Origin: Aeriscardovia sp040773385
GTDB lineage: Bacteria > Actinomycetota > Actinomycetes > Actinomycetales > Bifidobacteriaceae
Direction: 5' to 3'
Assembly: GCA_040773385.1 (NCBI GenBank)
Contig: JAXGWH010000028.1
Span: 1-16,369 of the forward strand
DNA length: 16,369 bases
Part shown: piece by piece, positions 1-6,736 of the stretch
How positions within the stretch are numbered: position 1 is the first letter of the stretch
Layout: each line of letters opens with the position of its first letter
Notes under the pieces: generated by a model
The model's database searches: none
Seen by the model: only the letters and a program-made list of their open reading frames with translations
Told to the model about the DNA's origin: nothing
Translations under genes and position numbers: made by a program

Positions 1-48
1 AAAAAGAGAGATCGAGTCGAGCATTTGGAGGAATTGAGGCGGATCTGA
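1..48 (+). CDS. Possible C-terminal end of an upstream gene
   Basis: Frame 1 is open from the window edge to a TGA at 46-48 and would encode a charged, helix-like tail ending VEHLEELRRI. Its third codon positions are more GC-rich than those of the competing frame 3, which stays open to a TAA at 66-68, so frame 1 is preferred. Only 15 residues are visible, and no family can be assigned. Either frame could be wrong. Confidence 0.3.
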   Translation, partial: KKRDRVEHLEELRRI

Positions 49-81
49 ACGAGAGATGTCTGCGATAAAGGCGGTGGTGTG

Positions 82-252
82 ATGGGCTTCTATCTGTTTC
101 TGGGAAGTATTTATCTGGTCCTGATGACCGCTGACGACTGGGGAGGGCCCCACTGGCTCGTCATGGTCGGGGAGGGGTTGGGCTGGCTGTGCCTGATTGC
201 CGGCGCCTGCGCGGGCATCTGGGCCATGACACATTCGCGATACTACAAATAG
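82..252 (+). CDS. Small predicted membrane protein
   Basis: A 56-residue ORF starts at ATG 82. An AAGGCGG ribosome-binding-like sequence (68-74) lies seven bases upstream. The product begins MGFYLFLGSIYLVLM, a first hydrophobic stretch. A short polar turn (TADDWGGPHW) follows, then a second hydrophobic stretch around residues 27-50 (LVMVGEGLGWLCLIAGACAGIWAM), and a basic end (HSRYYK). This predicts a two-pass or hairpin membrane miniprotein. I do not recognise a family. An eight-codon ORF (56-82) ends in TGATG overlapping this start, which could couple translation. The gap to the following LOG gene is 114 bases, so the two may be co-transcribed. It is called on hydrophobicity, RBS spacing and lack of a competing ORF only. 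Confidence 0.5.
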   Translation: MGFYLFLGSIYLVLMTADDWGGPHWLVMVGEGLGWLCLIAGACAGIWAMTHSRYYK

Positions 253-366
253 TGAGCGGCCTCGCCTCGTTATCGCCGATTTGAAAAAAGAGGCTTGGCG
301 ATGCCTCGATTACCGTTGGCGCTATCGTGGGACAGGCTACACGGGCACTCGGTGAGGAGGACGGCC

Positions 367-1338
367 ATGACAGACAGCGATCGCGAGGATCTCGACAATC
401 AGCATCAACATCAGGATCATGCCGGTCAGCTTCCGAAGGAGGGGCAGAATCCTTCCGTCTTCCAGGATTCTGCGGAGGGGGATGTGCAGGATTCTGCGGA
501 TGCGCGGGACATCGCCGATTCTGAGAAAACTGGCGCGGTGTCGCGGCCGGCGCTGCATTCGTCCACGAAGAGCCGCACGTATTTCGCCGGGCCCGTCACC
601 ATGCGCGGGTCGATGATCCCCGGCCAGCCCACCTCCCAGTGGCTCACCGAGCAGCCTGCCGGGCGCGGCGACGTCTCGTGGCTGCATGAGGACCCGTGGC
701 GCGTGATGCGCATGCAGGCCGAGTTCGTCGACGGCTTCTCCGCGCTCGCCGAGCTCGGGCCGGCCGTCTGCGTGTTCGGCTCGGCGCGCGTCAAGCCGAA
801 CGACCCGTTCTATACAACCGCCAACCGTGTCGGCACGCTGCTCGCCCAGCACCACGTGGCGGTGATCACCGGCGGCGGCCCGGGCATCATGGAGGCCGCG
901 AACAAAGGTGCCGCGCAGGCCGGCGGCGTCTCCGTGGGGCTCGGGATCGAGCTGCCGCACGAGAAGGGCCTCAACGACTACGTCAATCTCGGCATGAACT
1001 TCCGCTACTTCTTCGTGCGCAAGACCATGTTCGAGAAGTATTCGCAGGGAATCATCGTCTGCCCGGGCGGTTTTGGCACGCTCGACGAGCTGTTCGAGGT
1101 GCTCACGCTCGTCCAGACGCACAAGGTGCGCCGCGAGCCGATCGTCCTCATCGGCAAAGACTACTGGGACGGCCTGTTCGACTGGATCGAGACCACGCTC
1201 GTGGACCACAAGATGGTCAGCCCCCTCGACCGCTCGCTCATGCTCGTCACCGACGACCCGGCCGACGCGGTGCGCCAGGCAACCCAGATCATCGACGAGG
1301 AGCGCGGACAGGCGTGGGAGCTTGGCGAGGACCGGTAA
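367..1338 (+). CDS. LOG-family protein (TIGR00730), probable nucleoside-monophosphate phosphoribohydrolase
   Basis: The LOG family cleaves the N-glycosidic bond of nucleoside 5'-monophosphates. The founding members activate cytokinin ribotides; the bacterial substrate is usually unproven. The 323-residue product carries both family motifs: GGGPGIMEAA at 169-178 and the signature PGGFGTLDE at 233-241, whose Glu is catalytic in the family. The part typical of actinobacterial members begins near residue 72 (YFAGPVTMRGS) and continues through DPWRVMRMQAEFVDGF and VFGSAR. I chose ATG 367 because GAGGAGG (354-360) sits six bases before it. A TTG at 295 would add 24 unlikely residues. Residues 1-71 are an odd Q/H/D/E-rich, probably disordered extension containing a short duplication. 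The protein is expected in the cytoplasm. The family call is secure, the substrate is not. Confidence 0.93.
   Translation: MTDSDREDLDNQHQHQDHAGQLPKEGQNPSVFQDSAEGDVQDSADARDIADSEKTGAVSRPALHSSTKSRTYFAGPVTMRGSMIPGQPTSQWLTEQPAGRGDVSWLHEDPWRVMRMQAEFVDGFSALAELGPAVCVFGSARVKPNDPFYTTANRVGTLLAQHHVAVITGGGPGIMEAANKGAAQAGGVSVGLGIELPHEKGLNDYVNLGMNFRYFFVRKTMFEKYSQGIIVCPGGFGTLDELFEVLTLVQTHKVRREPIVLIGKDYWDGLFDWIETTLVDHKMVSPLDRSLMLVTDDPADAVRQATQIIDEERGQAWELGEDR
463..500 (+). repeat. Two 14-bp direct repeats, 24-bp period
   Basis: CAGGATTCTGCGGA occurs at 463-476 and again at 487-500. The period of 24 bp keeps the reading frame and yields QDSAEGDV followed by QDSADARD in the disordered N-terminus of the LOG-family protein. 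A weaker echo (GATTCTGAG) follows shortly after. It looks like an in-frame slippage duplication. Confidence 0.75.
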
Positions 1339-1474
1339 TCCGGCGGAAAACCGGTGATATCTCACGAATCCCGATCACGAAACCTGACGGCATATCGGAA
1401 ATTCGGTGAAATGCGGTGAGAGGAAACGATGTCGGGCTGGACGGCACGCCATCTGCGGGAGGGGATCAGCGTCT

Positions 1475-1502
1475 CCGGTCTTTCATCGCCGGTCTTTGAT
1501 GC
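1475..1502. repeat. Imperfect 14-bp tandem duplication over the DUF1461 stop codon
   Basis: CCGGTCTTTCATCG (1475-1488) is followed directly by CCGGTCTTTGATGC (1489-1502), 11 of 14 bases identical. The stop codon of the DUF1461 gene (complement 1483-1485) lies in the first unit. The duplication therefore straddles the 3' end of that gene. Confidence 0.55.
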
Positions 1503-2169
1503 CGCGGACGAGTGACGGCACGAGCGAGAGCTCGTAGAACAGGGCGACCACCCCGGCACAGGCGGCGAAGAACTGCTCGGTGAGCACGTCGATCACCGGG
1601 TCGGTGGCCGGGTCGAAGAGCCAGTAGTTGTTGTGGAAGAACAGGTGGTGGAAGCCGACGAACAGCGCGTCGAAGTTTGCCACGCCGACCACCGCCAGCA
1701 CCACGAACAGCACCATGAGCCCCACGGTCCCGCCCAGGGTGGGTCGGATCGCCCTGAGTTTTTGTGAGACGGCCGCGATGATCCACACGACCAGACAGGC
1801 GGCAAAAATCCCGACCGCCGTCCAGAACAGAGGCCTGCACTGGGCGAAATGGATGGCCGCATGCGGTGAGGTCGGGAAATCCGACATTTTCAGCCGTCCC
1901 ACCCACGGCAGGAACAGGTAGGCCATCAGCTGGTCATAATTGTGCATGATCGTGGCAGGGGAGAGACCCACGATCGCATCGGTGTGCTGCAGGGCGATGC
2001 TCGCACGCAGCAGCGGCCAGGACAGCGGGATCATGAGGGTGATCGCGCCAGAGAGCGAGAAGAGGAACCGGTAGATGAAGACGACGATCCGCGCCCACAG
2101 CGGACGGTGCGCCGCCGTCATCTTCACAGCCCCTGCAGCTGTCGTATTCTCAGTCTTGGTGGTCGTCAT
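1483..2169 (-). CDS. DUF1461 / TIGR01906-type integral membrane protein
   Basis: This is a 228-residue polytopic membrane protein of the DUF1461 (TIGR01906) family; its function is unknown. Predicted membrane segments lie at about 27-54, 113-134, 147-170 and 201-222. The family hallmarks are visible: the NYDQLMAYL segment at 77-85, HFAQCRPLFW at 107-116, and the strongly conserved FHHLFFHNNYWLFDP loop at 173-187 between the third and fourth segments. The histidine/aromatic loop is probably on the outer face. It lies downstream of an O-methyltransferase-like gene on the same strand. The intervening 13-codon mini-ORF overlaps this ATG by ATGA, so translation is probably coupled. The family assignment is from recognised motifs; the topology is inferred from hydrophobicity. 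Confidence 0.88.
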   Translation of the reverse strand: MTTTKTENTTAAGAVKMTAAHRPLWARIVVFIYRFLFSLSGAITLMIPLSWPLLRASIALQHTDAIVGLSPATIMHNYDQLMAYLFLPWVGRLKMSDFPTSPHAAIHFAQCRPLFWTAVGIFAACLVVWIIAAVSQKLRAIRPTLGGTVGLMVLFVVLAVVGVANFDALFVGFHHLFFHNNYWLFDPATDPVIDVLTEQFFAACAGVVALFYELSLVPSLVRGIKDRR

Positions 2170-2213
2170 TTTTTCGGTCCCGGTTTTTCGGCCTCGGTGG
2201 TCGTCATTTTTTC
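2158..2213. repeat. 18-bp direct repeat from a 38-bp duplication at a gene start
   Basis: GGTGGTCGTCATTTTTTC occurs at 2158-2175 and 2196-2213, offset by 38 bp. On the minus strand each copy reads GAAAAAATGACGACCACC. The downstream copy is the start of the DUF1461 gene (MTTT...). The upstream copy overlaps the stop of the methyltransferase-like gene (AAAAAATGA). The duplication creates a second ATGA start/stop overlap. Confidence 0.9.
2166..2207 (-). CDS. 13-codon mini-ORF bridging two genes by ATGA overlaps
   Basis: This minus-strand ORF encodes MTTTEAEKPGPKK and then stops. Its ATG overlaps the TGA of the upstream methyltransferase-like gene, and its own TGA overlaps the ATG of the DUF1461 gene, both as ATGA. 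Its first four codons match those of DUF1461 (MTTT). The 38-bp spacing gives a mini-ORF of 42 nt including the stop. It could be a translational coupler rather than a functional peptide, or a side effect of duplication. The overlaps and repeat are seen directly; its translation is inferred. Confidence 0.4.
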   Translation of the reverse strand: MTTTEAEKPGPKK

Positions 2214-2896
2214 AACCCCAGCAGAAGACCCGTGCCGATGGGCAGAAGGACCGAATCGAAGCGGTCGTCGTTCTGCAGGTCGGCGAGCAGGGAGCGCATG
2301 GCCACGGTCTTTTCCCCGCGGTCGACCTTCATCGCCACACCGCCCGCAGTGTTGCCGGCGCTCGCCAGCGCGTCGGTGAGCAGCAGCAGGCCGTTGCGGC
2401 GCAGGAGCGTCGCGGCGGCGGAGGCAGCCGGACGGTAGTTGCCCGCCTGGCCTGAGACGATGAGGGCGTCGTAGCTGCCGGGGGTCAGACGGTCGAGATA
2501 AGTCTTCGGGTCCGCCTCGACCACGCGCAGACGTGCCTGCGTTTGTGCCGACTGCGTCATCGGCAGGAGGAGTTTCTTCAGGTCGCGTGCGGAGCCCTGC
2601 CGGCACACGACGGTGAGCGTGGCGGAACCTGTCCCGGCGAGCGTGGCATACAGTGCGGCGGCGGTATCCTGGTCGTCATCGCAGACGAGAATGACGTTTC
2701 GCGCGTCCACAGCCTGCAGTTCGAGACGCAGGAAGAGCGTCTGGCTGGCGGGATGGTCCAGCTCGTCGCCGGCACTGTGGCGCAGAAGGCGCGCGGTGCG
2801 GGCAGGAAGCCCCTGTACGGCGCGGTCGCCCTGCCGGGCGGCTGCCTCGGTGTATTCCCAGTTCCTCGCGAGGATGTCATATTCACTCTGTCGCAC
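2204..2896 (-). CDS. O-methyltransferase-like protein with degenerate SAM motif
   Basis: The 230-residue product resembles the actinobacterial O-methyltransferase family of Mycobacterium Rv1220c. It has the same overall length and strand order, a YDALIVSG strand at 142-149, the NGLLLLTDAL strand-turn at 168-177, and the conserved ending LLPIGTGLLLGLKK (217-230). Two functional motifs are missing. The glycine-rich SAM loop (ExGTGxGxS-like) is replaced by LVCDDDQDTAA (70-80), and the IDAD-type motif IV is VSGQ (147-150). It may be a non-catalytic relative or bind a different ligand. The GTG start at 2896 is the only in-frame start near the N-terminus. An AGGAG lies too close to it for good spacing, so the start is uncertain. 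It is followed by the mini-ORF and DUF1461 in a tight operon and is divergent from the MGMT-family gene. Confidence 0.72.
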   Translation of the reverse strand: MRQSEYDILARNWEYTEAAARQGDRAVQGLPARTARLLRHSAGDELDHPASQTLFLRLELQAVDARNVILVCDDDQDTAAALYATLAGTGSATLTVVCRQGSARDLKKLLLPMTQSAQTQARLRVVEADPKTYLDRLTPGSYDALIVSGQAGNYRPAASAAATLLRRNGLLLLTDALASAGNTAGGVAMKVDRGEKTVAMRSLLADLQNDDRFDSVLLPIGTGLLLGLKK

Positions 2897-2972
2897 GCTC
2901 CTACTGTACCTGAGCCACTGTGTCTGATGGTCCGTGCTGTTCAGTGTTGTTTATTGCCTTTCATCGGAGATT

Positions 2973-2978
2973 TAGACT
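2973..2978 (+). promoter_or_regulatory. Candidate -10 (TAGACT) for a leaderless MGMT-family transcript
   Basis: TAGACT fits the actinobacterial TANNNT -10 pattern and ends seven bases before ATG 2986. This is the geometry expected when transcription starts at the A of the start codon. A GGAGA at 2965-2969 is too far (16 bases) from that ATG to serve as a good ribosome-binding site, which supports a leaderless reading. No good -35 is seen at 16-18 bp. Confidence 0.4.
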
Positions 2979-2985
2979 TGTTCGC

Positions 2986-3375
2986 ATGACGATCGGAAAG
3001 ACGCATCCTGCGACGACTTCGCATGGAGACGGCCATCGTGATCCCCGGCGTGATCCGGATTCATTCGATGAGCGGGTCTATGCCGTCATCCGTCAGATTC
3101 CACGGGGGAAGGTGGCGACCTACGGCCAGATCGCACGGCTTGTCGGAGCGCCGCGCATGGCGAGGTTCGTCGGATTCGCCCTGCACCGCAACCCGTATGA
3201 GGGGGAGGTTCCCTGCCACCGCGTGGTGTTCGCCGACGGCAGTCTCGCGCCCGGATTCGCGTTCGGTGGCCCCGGCGAGCAGCGACGGCGCCTCGAGCGA
3301 GAGGGTGTGACGTTCCTGGACGGCACAGGATCCCACGGTACGGACCGGGTCGATCTCGCCGTCTGCCAGTGGTAA
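2986..3375 (+). CDS. MGMT-family DNA-binding protein (alkyltransferase-like), cysteine retained
   Basis: A 129-residue protein has only the C-terminal DNA-binding/active-site domain of O6-methylguanine-DNA methyltransferases. Residues 26-55 form the DNA-recognition part (VYAVIRQIPRGKVATYGQIA). The catalytic-site motif PCHRVV is at 76-81 with Cys77. It continues as DGSLAPGFAFGGPGEQRRRLEREGV, a signature of the short MGMT-like subfamily rather than of Ada or Ogt. Classical alkyltransferase-like (ATL) proteins replace the cysteine, commonly by Trp; here Cys is present, so direct alkyl transfer cannot be excluded. Residues 1-25 are a polar, low-complexity extension. ATG 2986 is chosen over an upstream GTG at 2920 because a TANNNT element stands seven bases before it. 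Likely role: recognising alkylated guanine and repairing it or flagging it for nucleotide excision repair. Confidence 0.85.
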   Translation: MTIGKTHPATTSHGDGHRDPRRDPDSFDERVYAVIRQIPRGKVATYGQIARLVGAPRMARFVGFALHRNPYEGEVPCHRVVFADGSLAPGFAFGGPGEQRRRLEREGVTFLDGTGSHGTDRVDLAVCQW

Positions 3376-3388
3376 GGCAGGACGCATG

Positions 3389-5158
3389 TCACCTTTCCTC
3401 GATCAGGCTCGCACGTCCGGCCTCGTCGATGCTGACGCGTTGTTCCTCCTCGAGCCATGACAGCCGTGCAAGCACCTTGCCCGCAGAAAGCCCGGGGTGG
3501 CAGGGCAGCAGGGCGGCATACAGCTGCGAGGCGTTCTGGCGTCTCGGCCGCAGAAGATCGATGATCGCTTGCGTCAGCCCGTCCTTGCGCCCGCTGCCGG
3601 ATGACAGGCCCGAAGCGGAAGGACGGGCGGTATCTGATGCGTCGTCTGGACCAGACGCGCGGTCTGTGCTGGACGCATGGTCTGTACCGGACATGCGGCC
3701 TGTACCGGACACGCGGTCTGTATCGGTCGGACGGCCTGAGCCGGATGTGTGATCTGCATCGGTCGGGCCGCCGGGGACAAGGGCCGGGACTGCGGAAAAG
3801 GAGGCGTGGTCAGGGACCCCGGCACCGATCACGCGTGCCCGGGCATGTGCGCGCCGCAGCCTCGACTGTTCCAGCCTGGCAGCCGTCATCCCCTCCTCAA
3901 TCAGCGTGGGAAGCATGTCGACGCGGGTGAGCACATCGGGGCGCGTCTCCGGAGGCAGCCGCAGTTGTGTGTTGCACCCGCCGCTGGCCGGATCGGTGAC
4001 CGGGCCGGGCACGACGATGACAGGACGGCCGGTTTTCCGTGCCCAGGCCGCGGTGTTGAGCGCACCCGAACGGAAACGCGCCTGGGTGACGAGCACGGCG
4101 TCGGAGAGCGCGGCGATGAGCCGGTTTCGCTCAAGAAAGCGGTAGGAGCGCGGGACGACCCACGGCGGCAGCTCGCTGACGAGCGCGCCCCCGGTCCGAA
4201 CGATCTGCGCGAAAAGCGGCAGATTGCGTGCCGGTCCTGTCGTGTCGAGCCCGCCGGCGAAGACGGCGATACTGGGATAACCGATGTCTGCCACGGCGCG
4301 GTTGGCCTGCCCGTCGACCCCCATCGCCCCTCCGGTGACCACCACGTAACCCGAGGCGGCGGCGGTCCGGGCGCAGTCGGCGGTCACGCCCAGACCGTAG
4401 CTGCTCGCCTGGCGTGAGCCGACGATGGCAAGAGCGGCGTCATCCAACAGATCCGGTTCGCCTTCCACCCACAGGCACAGCGGCGGGGCGGATGTGTCAT
4501 CCTGCTCACGGTCTGTGTCCGTGGCGGTCGGATACAGATCGCCCAATTTTTGGCCCGGCCAGCAGGGCCCGTCCGGATACAGCAGATGGTACCGGCCCTC
4601 GCGCGTGTACAACCTCCAGAGACGTTCCTCGTCGGGGTGGGGAGGAGCTGGTGGGGCGGATGCCGGTGCTGATGCGCGTGTCAGGATATCCTCCATGTGC
4701 GCAGCCCACACAAGCACGCGCGCGGTGACGATTCTGCCCAGGGCAGGAGGGATTGGTGGACGGACGTCGTCGGATGACACGTCACCGGGTGATCCGGCTT
4801 TACCGGGCAATCCGGCATTGTCAGGAAGCAACGGGATGTCTGCCGGCGCGGGACCGATGAGACCGGCGGCGGACAGGCGCCCGAGCACGAGACGCGGCAA
4901 TCCCGACCCGAGCGCCGCGTCGAGGCGGCCGGACCGGTCGGCGATGTCCCGCAGCCGCACGGCAAGCCGGGCCAACCGGTCCAACAGTTCCTGCGGGGAC
5001 AGGCATGGCCGGTTCCGGGGGTCCGGGTACACAAGCAGGGCGAGAAACAGATCCGGGCCATCCGCGATCTGGGCGAGCTGCGCCCAACGGACCTGCCGGA
5101 GCTGCTCGCGGGAGAGTCCGTTTGACTGTGCGGAGGATTCCGCAGTCGTTGTTGCCAT
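3389..5158 (-). CDS. dprA: DNA-processing protein DprA
   Basis: DprA binds incoming single-stranded DNA and loads RecA during transformation; many non-competent bacteria also keep it. The 589-residue product is well above the usual 300-400. The Rossmann (LOG-like) core is clear: AIVGSR at 244-249, VVTGGAMGVDGQ at 273-284, FLERNRLIAALSDAVLVTQA, SGALNTAAWARKTGRPVIVVPGP and SGGCNTQL. The N-terminal 240 residues hold a helical part with a Pro/Ala-rich insertion. Between the core and the C-terminal winged helix (from RKDGLTQAIIDLL) lies a linker of six-residue repeats at about 464-506. A typical DprA histidine (GAAH) is replaced by GQANRA. It starts at ATG 5158, six bases after the comM stop, as last gene of yraN-comM-dprA. 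The same order occurs in mycobacteria (Rv2898c-Rv2896c). Confidence 0.93.
   Translation of the reverse strand: MATTTAESSAQSNGLSREQLRQVRWAQLAQIADGPDLFLALLVYPDPRNRPCLSPQELLDRLARLAVRLRDIADRSGRLDAALGSGLPRLVLGRLSAAGLIGPAPADIPLLPDNAGLPGKAGSPGDVSSDDVRPPIPPALGRIVTARVLVWAAHMEDILTRASAPASAPPAPPHPDEERLWRLYTREGRYHLLYPDGPCWPGQKLGDLYPTATDTDREQDDTSAPPLCLWVEGEPDLLDDAALAIVGSRQASSYGLGVTADCARTAAASGYVVVTGGAMGVDGQANRAVADIGYPSIAVFAGGLDTTGPARNLPLFAQIVRTGGALVSELPPWVVPRSYRFLERNRLIAALSDAVLVTQARFRSGALNTAAWARKTGRPVIVVPGPVTDPASGGCNTQLRLPPETRPDVLTRVDMLPTLIEEGMTAARLEQSRLRRAHARARVIGAGVPDHASFSAVPALVPGGPTDADHTSGSGRPTDTDRVSGTGRMSGTDHASSTDRASGPDDASDTARPSASGLSSGSGRKDGLTQAIIDLLRPRRQNASQLYAALLPCHPGLSAGKVLARLSWLEEEQRVSIDEAGRASLIEER
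3643..3768. repeat. Seven degenerate 18-bp tandem repeats inside dprA
   Basis: Seven 18-bp units run without interruption, typified by GGTCTGTACCGGACATGC (3679-3696) and GGCCTGTACCGGACACGC (3697-3714). They continue at 3715, 3733 and 3751. The unit at 3661 and the more diverged unit at 3643 come first. On the coding (minus) strand they give hexapeptides of the type DRxSGT. The array fills the linker between the Rossmann core and winged helix of DprA and keeps the frame. Confidence 0.85.
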
Positions 5159-5164
5159 GATTTC

Positions 5165-6736
5165 TCACTTTCTTCTCGCGCGGAGCATGAGCGCCTCCGC
5201 CACCTCGTCCTCGCCGGGGCTGGTGAGCCCGGCAAGGTCGGCGATCGTCCACGCCAGCCGCAGCGCGCGGTCCGCCCCGCGCATGCTCAGTCGGTGCGTC
5301 GAGACACCCTTCTGGATAGGCCGGAGCGCTTTCCTGCCGGTGTGCCCGCGCAGCCAGGAGCCAGAAGCCTGCGCGTTCGACGTCCACCCGCTCTGCCGGA
5401 AACGCTCGCGGGCCGTCTGCCGTGCCTGTCCCACACGCCTGCGGACGGCCGCGCTGGATTCGGCTCCTGCGGCCCCGCGTGCGGGCAGCGCCGAGAGCGG
5501 CGGCACCTCGATCTGGATGTCGATCCGGTCGAGCAGCGGACCGGACAGCCGCGACCAGTACCGCCTTTTCTGTTGGACGGTGCAGGTGCACAGGTGCCCG
5601 TCACCCCAGTCATTGCCGCACGGGCAGGGGTTCGCCGCCATCACCAGCAGGAACCGCGCGGGGTAGACGGTCACCGCCTTCGACCGTGCGAGGACAACCT
5701 CACCGGTCTCCATCGGCTCGCGCAGCGCCTGCAGCGCCCCGGCGGCGAACTCCGGCGCCTCGTCGAGGAAGAGCACGCCCAGGTGCGCCCGTGTGATGGC
5801 CCCGGGCGCGGCCGTGCCCGCGCCGCCGCCCACCAGCGCGCTCGCCGAGGAGGTATGGTGCGGTGCCTCGAACGGCGGGATCCGGCTCATCCCGTAGCGG
5901 GGGAGCGTGCCGCAGATGGAGCGGATCGAGGCCACCTCCAGCCGTCCAGCCTCGTCCAGCGGCGGCAGCAGACCCGGCAGTGCGCGGGCCAGGAGTGATT
6001 TTCCCGCCCCGGGCGGGCCGGTCATGAGCAGATGGTGTCCTCCTGCGGCGGCGATCTCCAGCGCCCTCTTCGCCTCCTCCTGGCCGATGATGTCGGAAAG
6101 GTCCGTCACCTCCTGGCGGCCCGTCTGGCATCGTGTGGCCTGCAGGTCTGTCCGTGCGTTTCCTGTCAGGCCCGCATCCCGGCCCGAGGCGTCCCTCATC
6201 CGTGTGACCGGTGCCTTCCGGCCCGGCCTGCCGCCCAGACGTGCGACGGCATCCGCGAGACCCGTCACCGGCACGTAGTCCGGACCGGGCACCATCCTCG
6301 CCTCCTCAAGATTGCCGGCCGGGACCACCACCGTGGTGACCCCGCGCGAACGCGCGTCGAGAAGACACGGCAGCAACCCTGTGACCGGCAGCACCGCACC
6401 GTCGAGGTTCAGCTCGCCCAGCACGAGCACGTCCGACAGATCCCGTGAAAGCCAGCGTCCCGCGGCCAGCACGGCGAGCGCGATCGCGAGATCGTATGAC
6501 GTGCCGTGTTTGGGGACGGAGGCGGGCGCGAGGTTGACCGTCACGCGTGTTTGCGGCCACGGGTAGCCGGCGGCCGTCACAGCGGAACGGACGCGCTCGC
6601 GTGCCTCGGCGAGCGAGGTGTCGGGCAGACCGATGAGCGTGAACGCCGGCAACCCCTGTGAGACGAACGCCTCCACCATCACCGGCTCGGCGCGCAGCCC
6701 TGTCAGACCGGAGCAGAGGGCCGTTCCCACCCGCAT
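5165..6736 (-). CDS. comM: Mg-chelatase-like AAA+ ATPase ComM (YifB family)
   Basis: ComM is a hexameric AAA+ helicase that promotes branch migration during integration of transforming DNA. The 523-residue length matches the family. The N-terminal Lon-protease-like domain begins MRVGTALCSGL and includes GLPDTSLAEARERVRSA and NLAPASVPKHGTSYDLAIALAVL. The AAA+ core has Walker A GPPGAGKS at 240-247 and Walker B VLFLDE at 321-326. The family motif ANPCPCG with a following CTC pair is probably a zinc site. The C-terminal Mg-chelatase-type helical domain closes the protein. ATG 6736 is chosen because it aligns with the conserved MRVG start and overlaps the yraN stop by one base (TGATG). The frame stays open upstream to 7447, but that part only shadows yraN. 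It is translationally coupled to yraN and followed six bases later by dprA. Confidence 0.96.
   Translation of the reverse strand: MRVGTALCSGLTGLRAEPVMVEAFVSQGLPAFTLIGLPDTSLAEARERVRSAVTAAGYPWPQTRVTVNLAPASVPKHGTSYDLAIALAVLAAGRWLSRDLSDVLVLGELNLDGAVLPVTGLLPCLLDARSRGVTTVVVPAGNLEEARMVPGPDYVPVTGLADAVARLGGRPGRKAPVTRMRDASGRDAGLTGNARTDLQATRCQTGRQEVTDLSDIIGQEEAKRALEIAAAGGHHLLMTGPPGAGKSLLARALPGLLPPLDEAGRLEVASIRSICGTLPRYGMSRIPPFEAPHHTSSASALVGGGAGTAAPGAITRAHLGVLFLDEAPEFAAGALQALREPMETGEVVLARSKAVTVYPARFLLVMAANPCPCGNDWGDGHLCTCTVQQKRRYWSRLSGPLLDRIDIQIEVPPLSALPARGAAGAESSAAVRRRVGQARQTARERFRQSGWTSNAQASGSWLRGHTGRKALRPIQKGVSTHRLSMRGADRALRLAWTIADLAGLTSPGEDEVAEALMLRARRK

Noticed and set aside
295..366. TTG start at 295 for the LOG-family gene
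   Set aside because: GAGGAGG at 354-360 is correctly spaced for ATG 367, while no ribosome-binding site precedes 295.
1339..1482. A terminator between the LOG and DUF1461 genes
   Set aside because: Only short CCGG self-complementary words were seen, with no stable stem plus T-tract on either strand.
4425..5666. A long plus-strand ORF of 413 codons across dprA and comM
   Set aside because: The product is Arg/Ser-rich with no motif, antisense to two clearly conserved genes; long antisense frames are expected at high GC.
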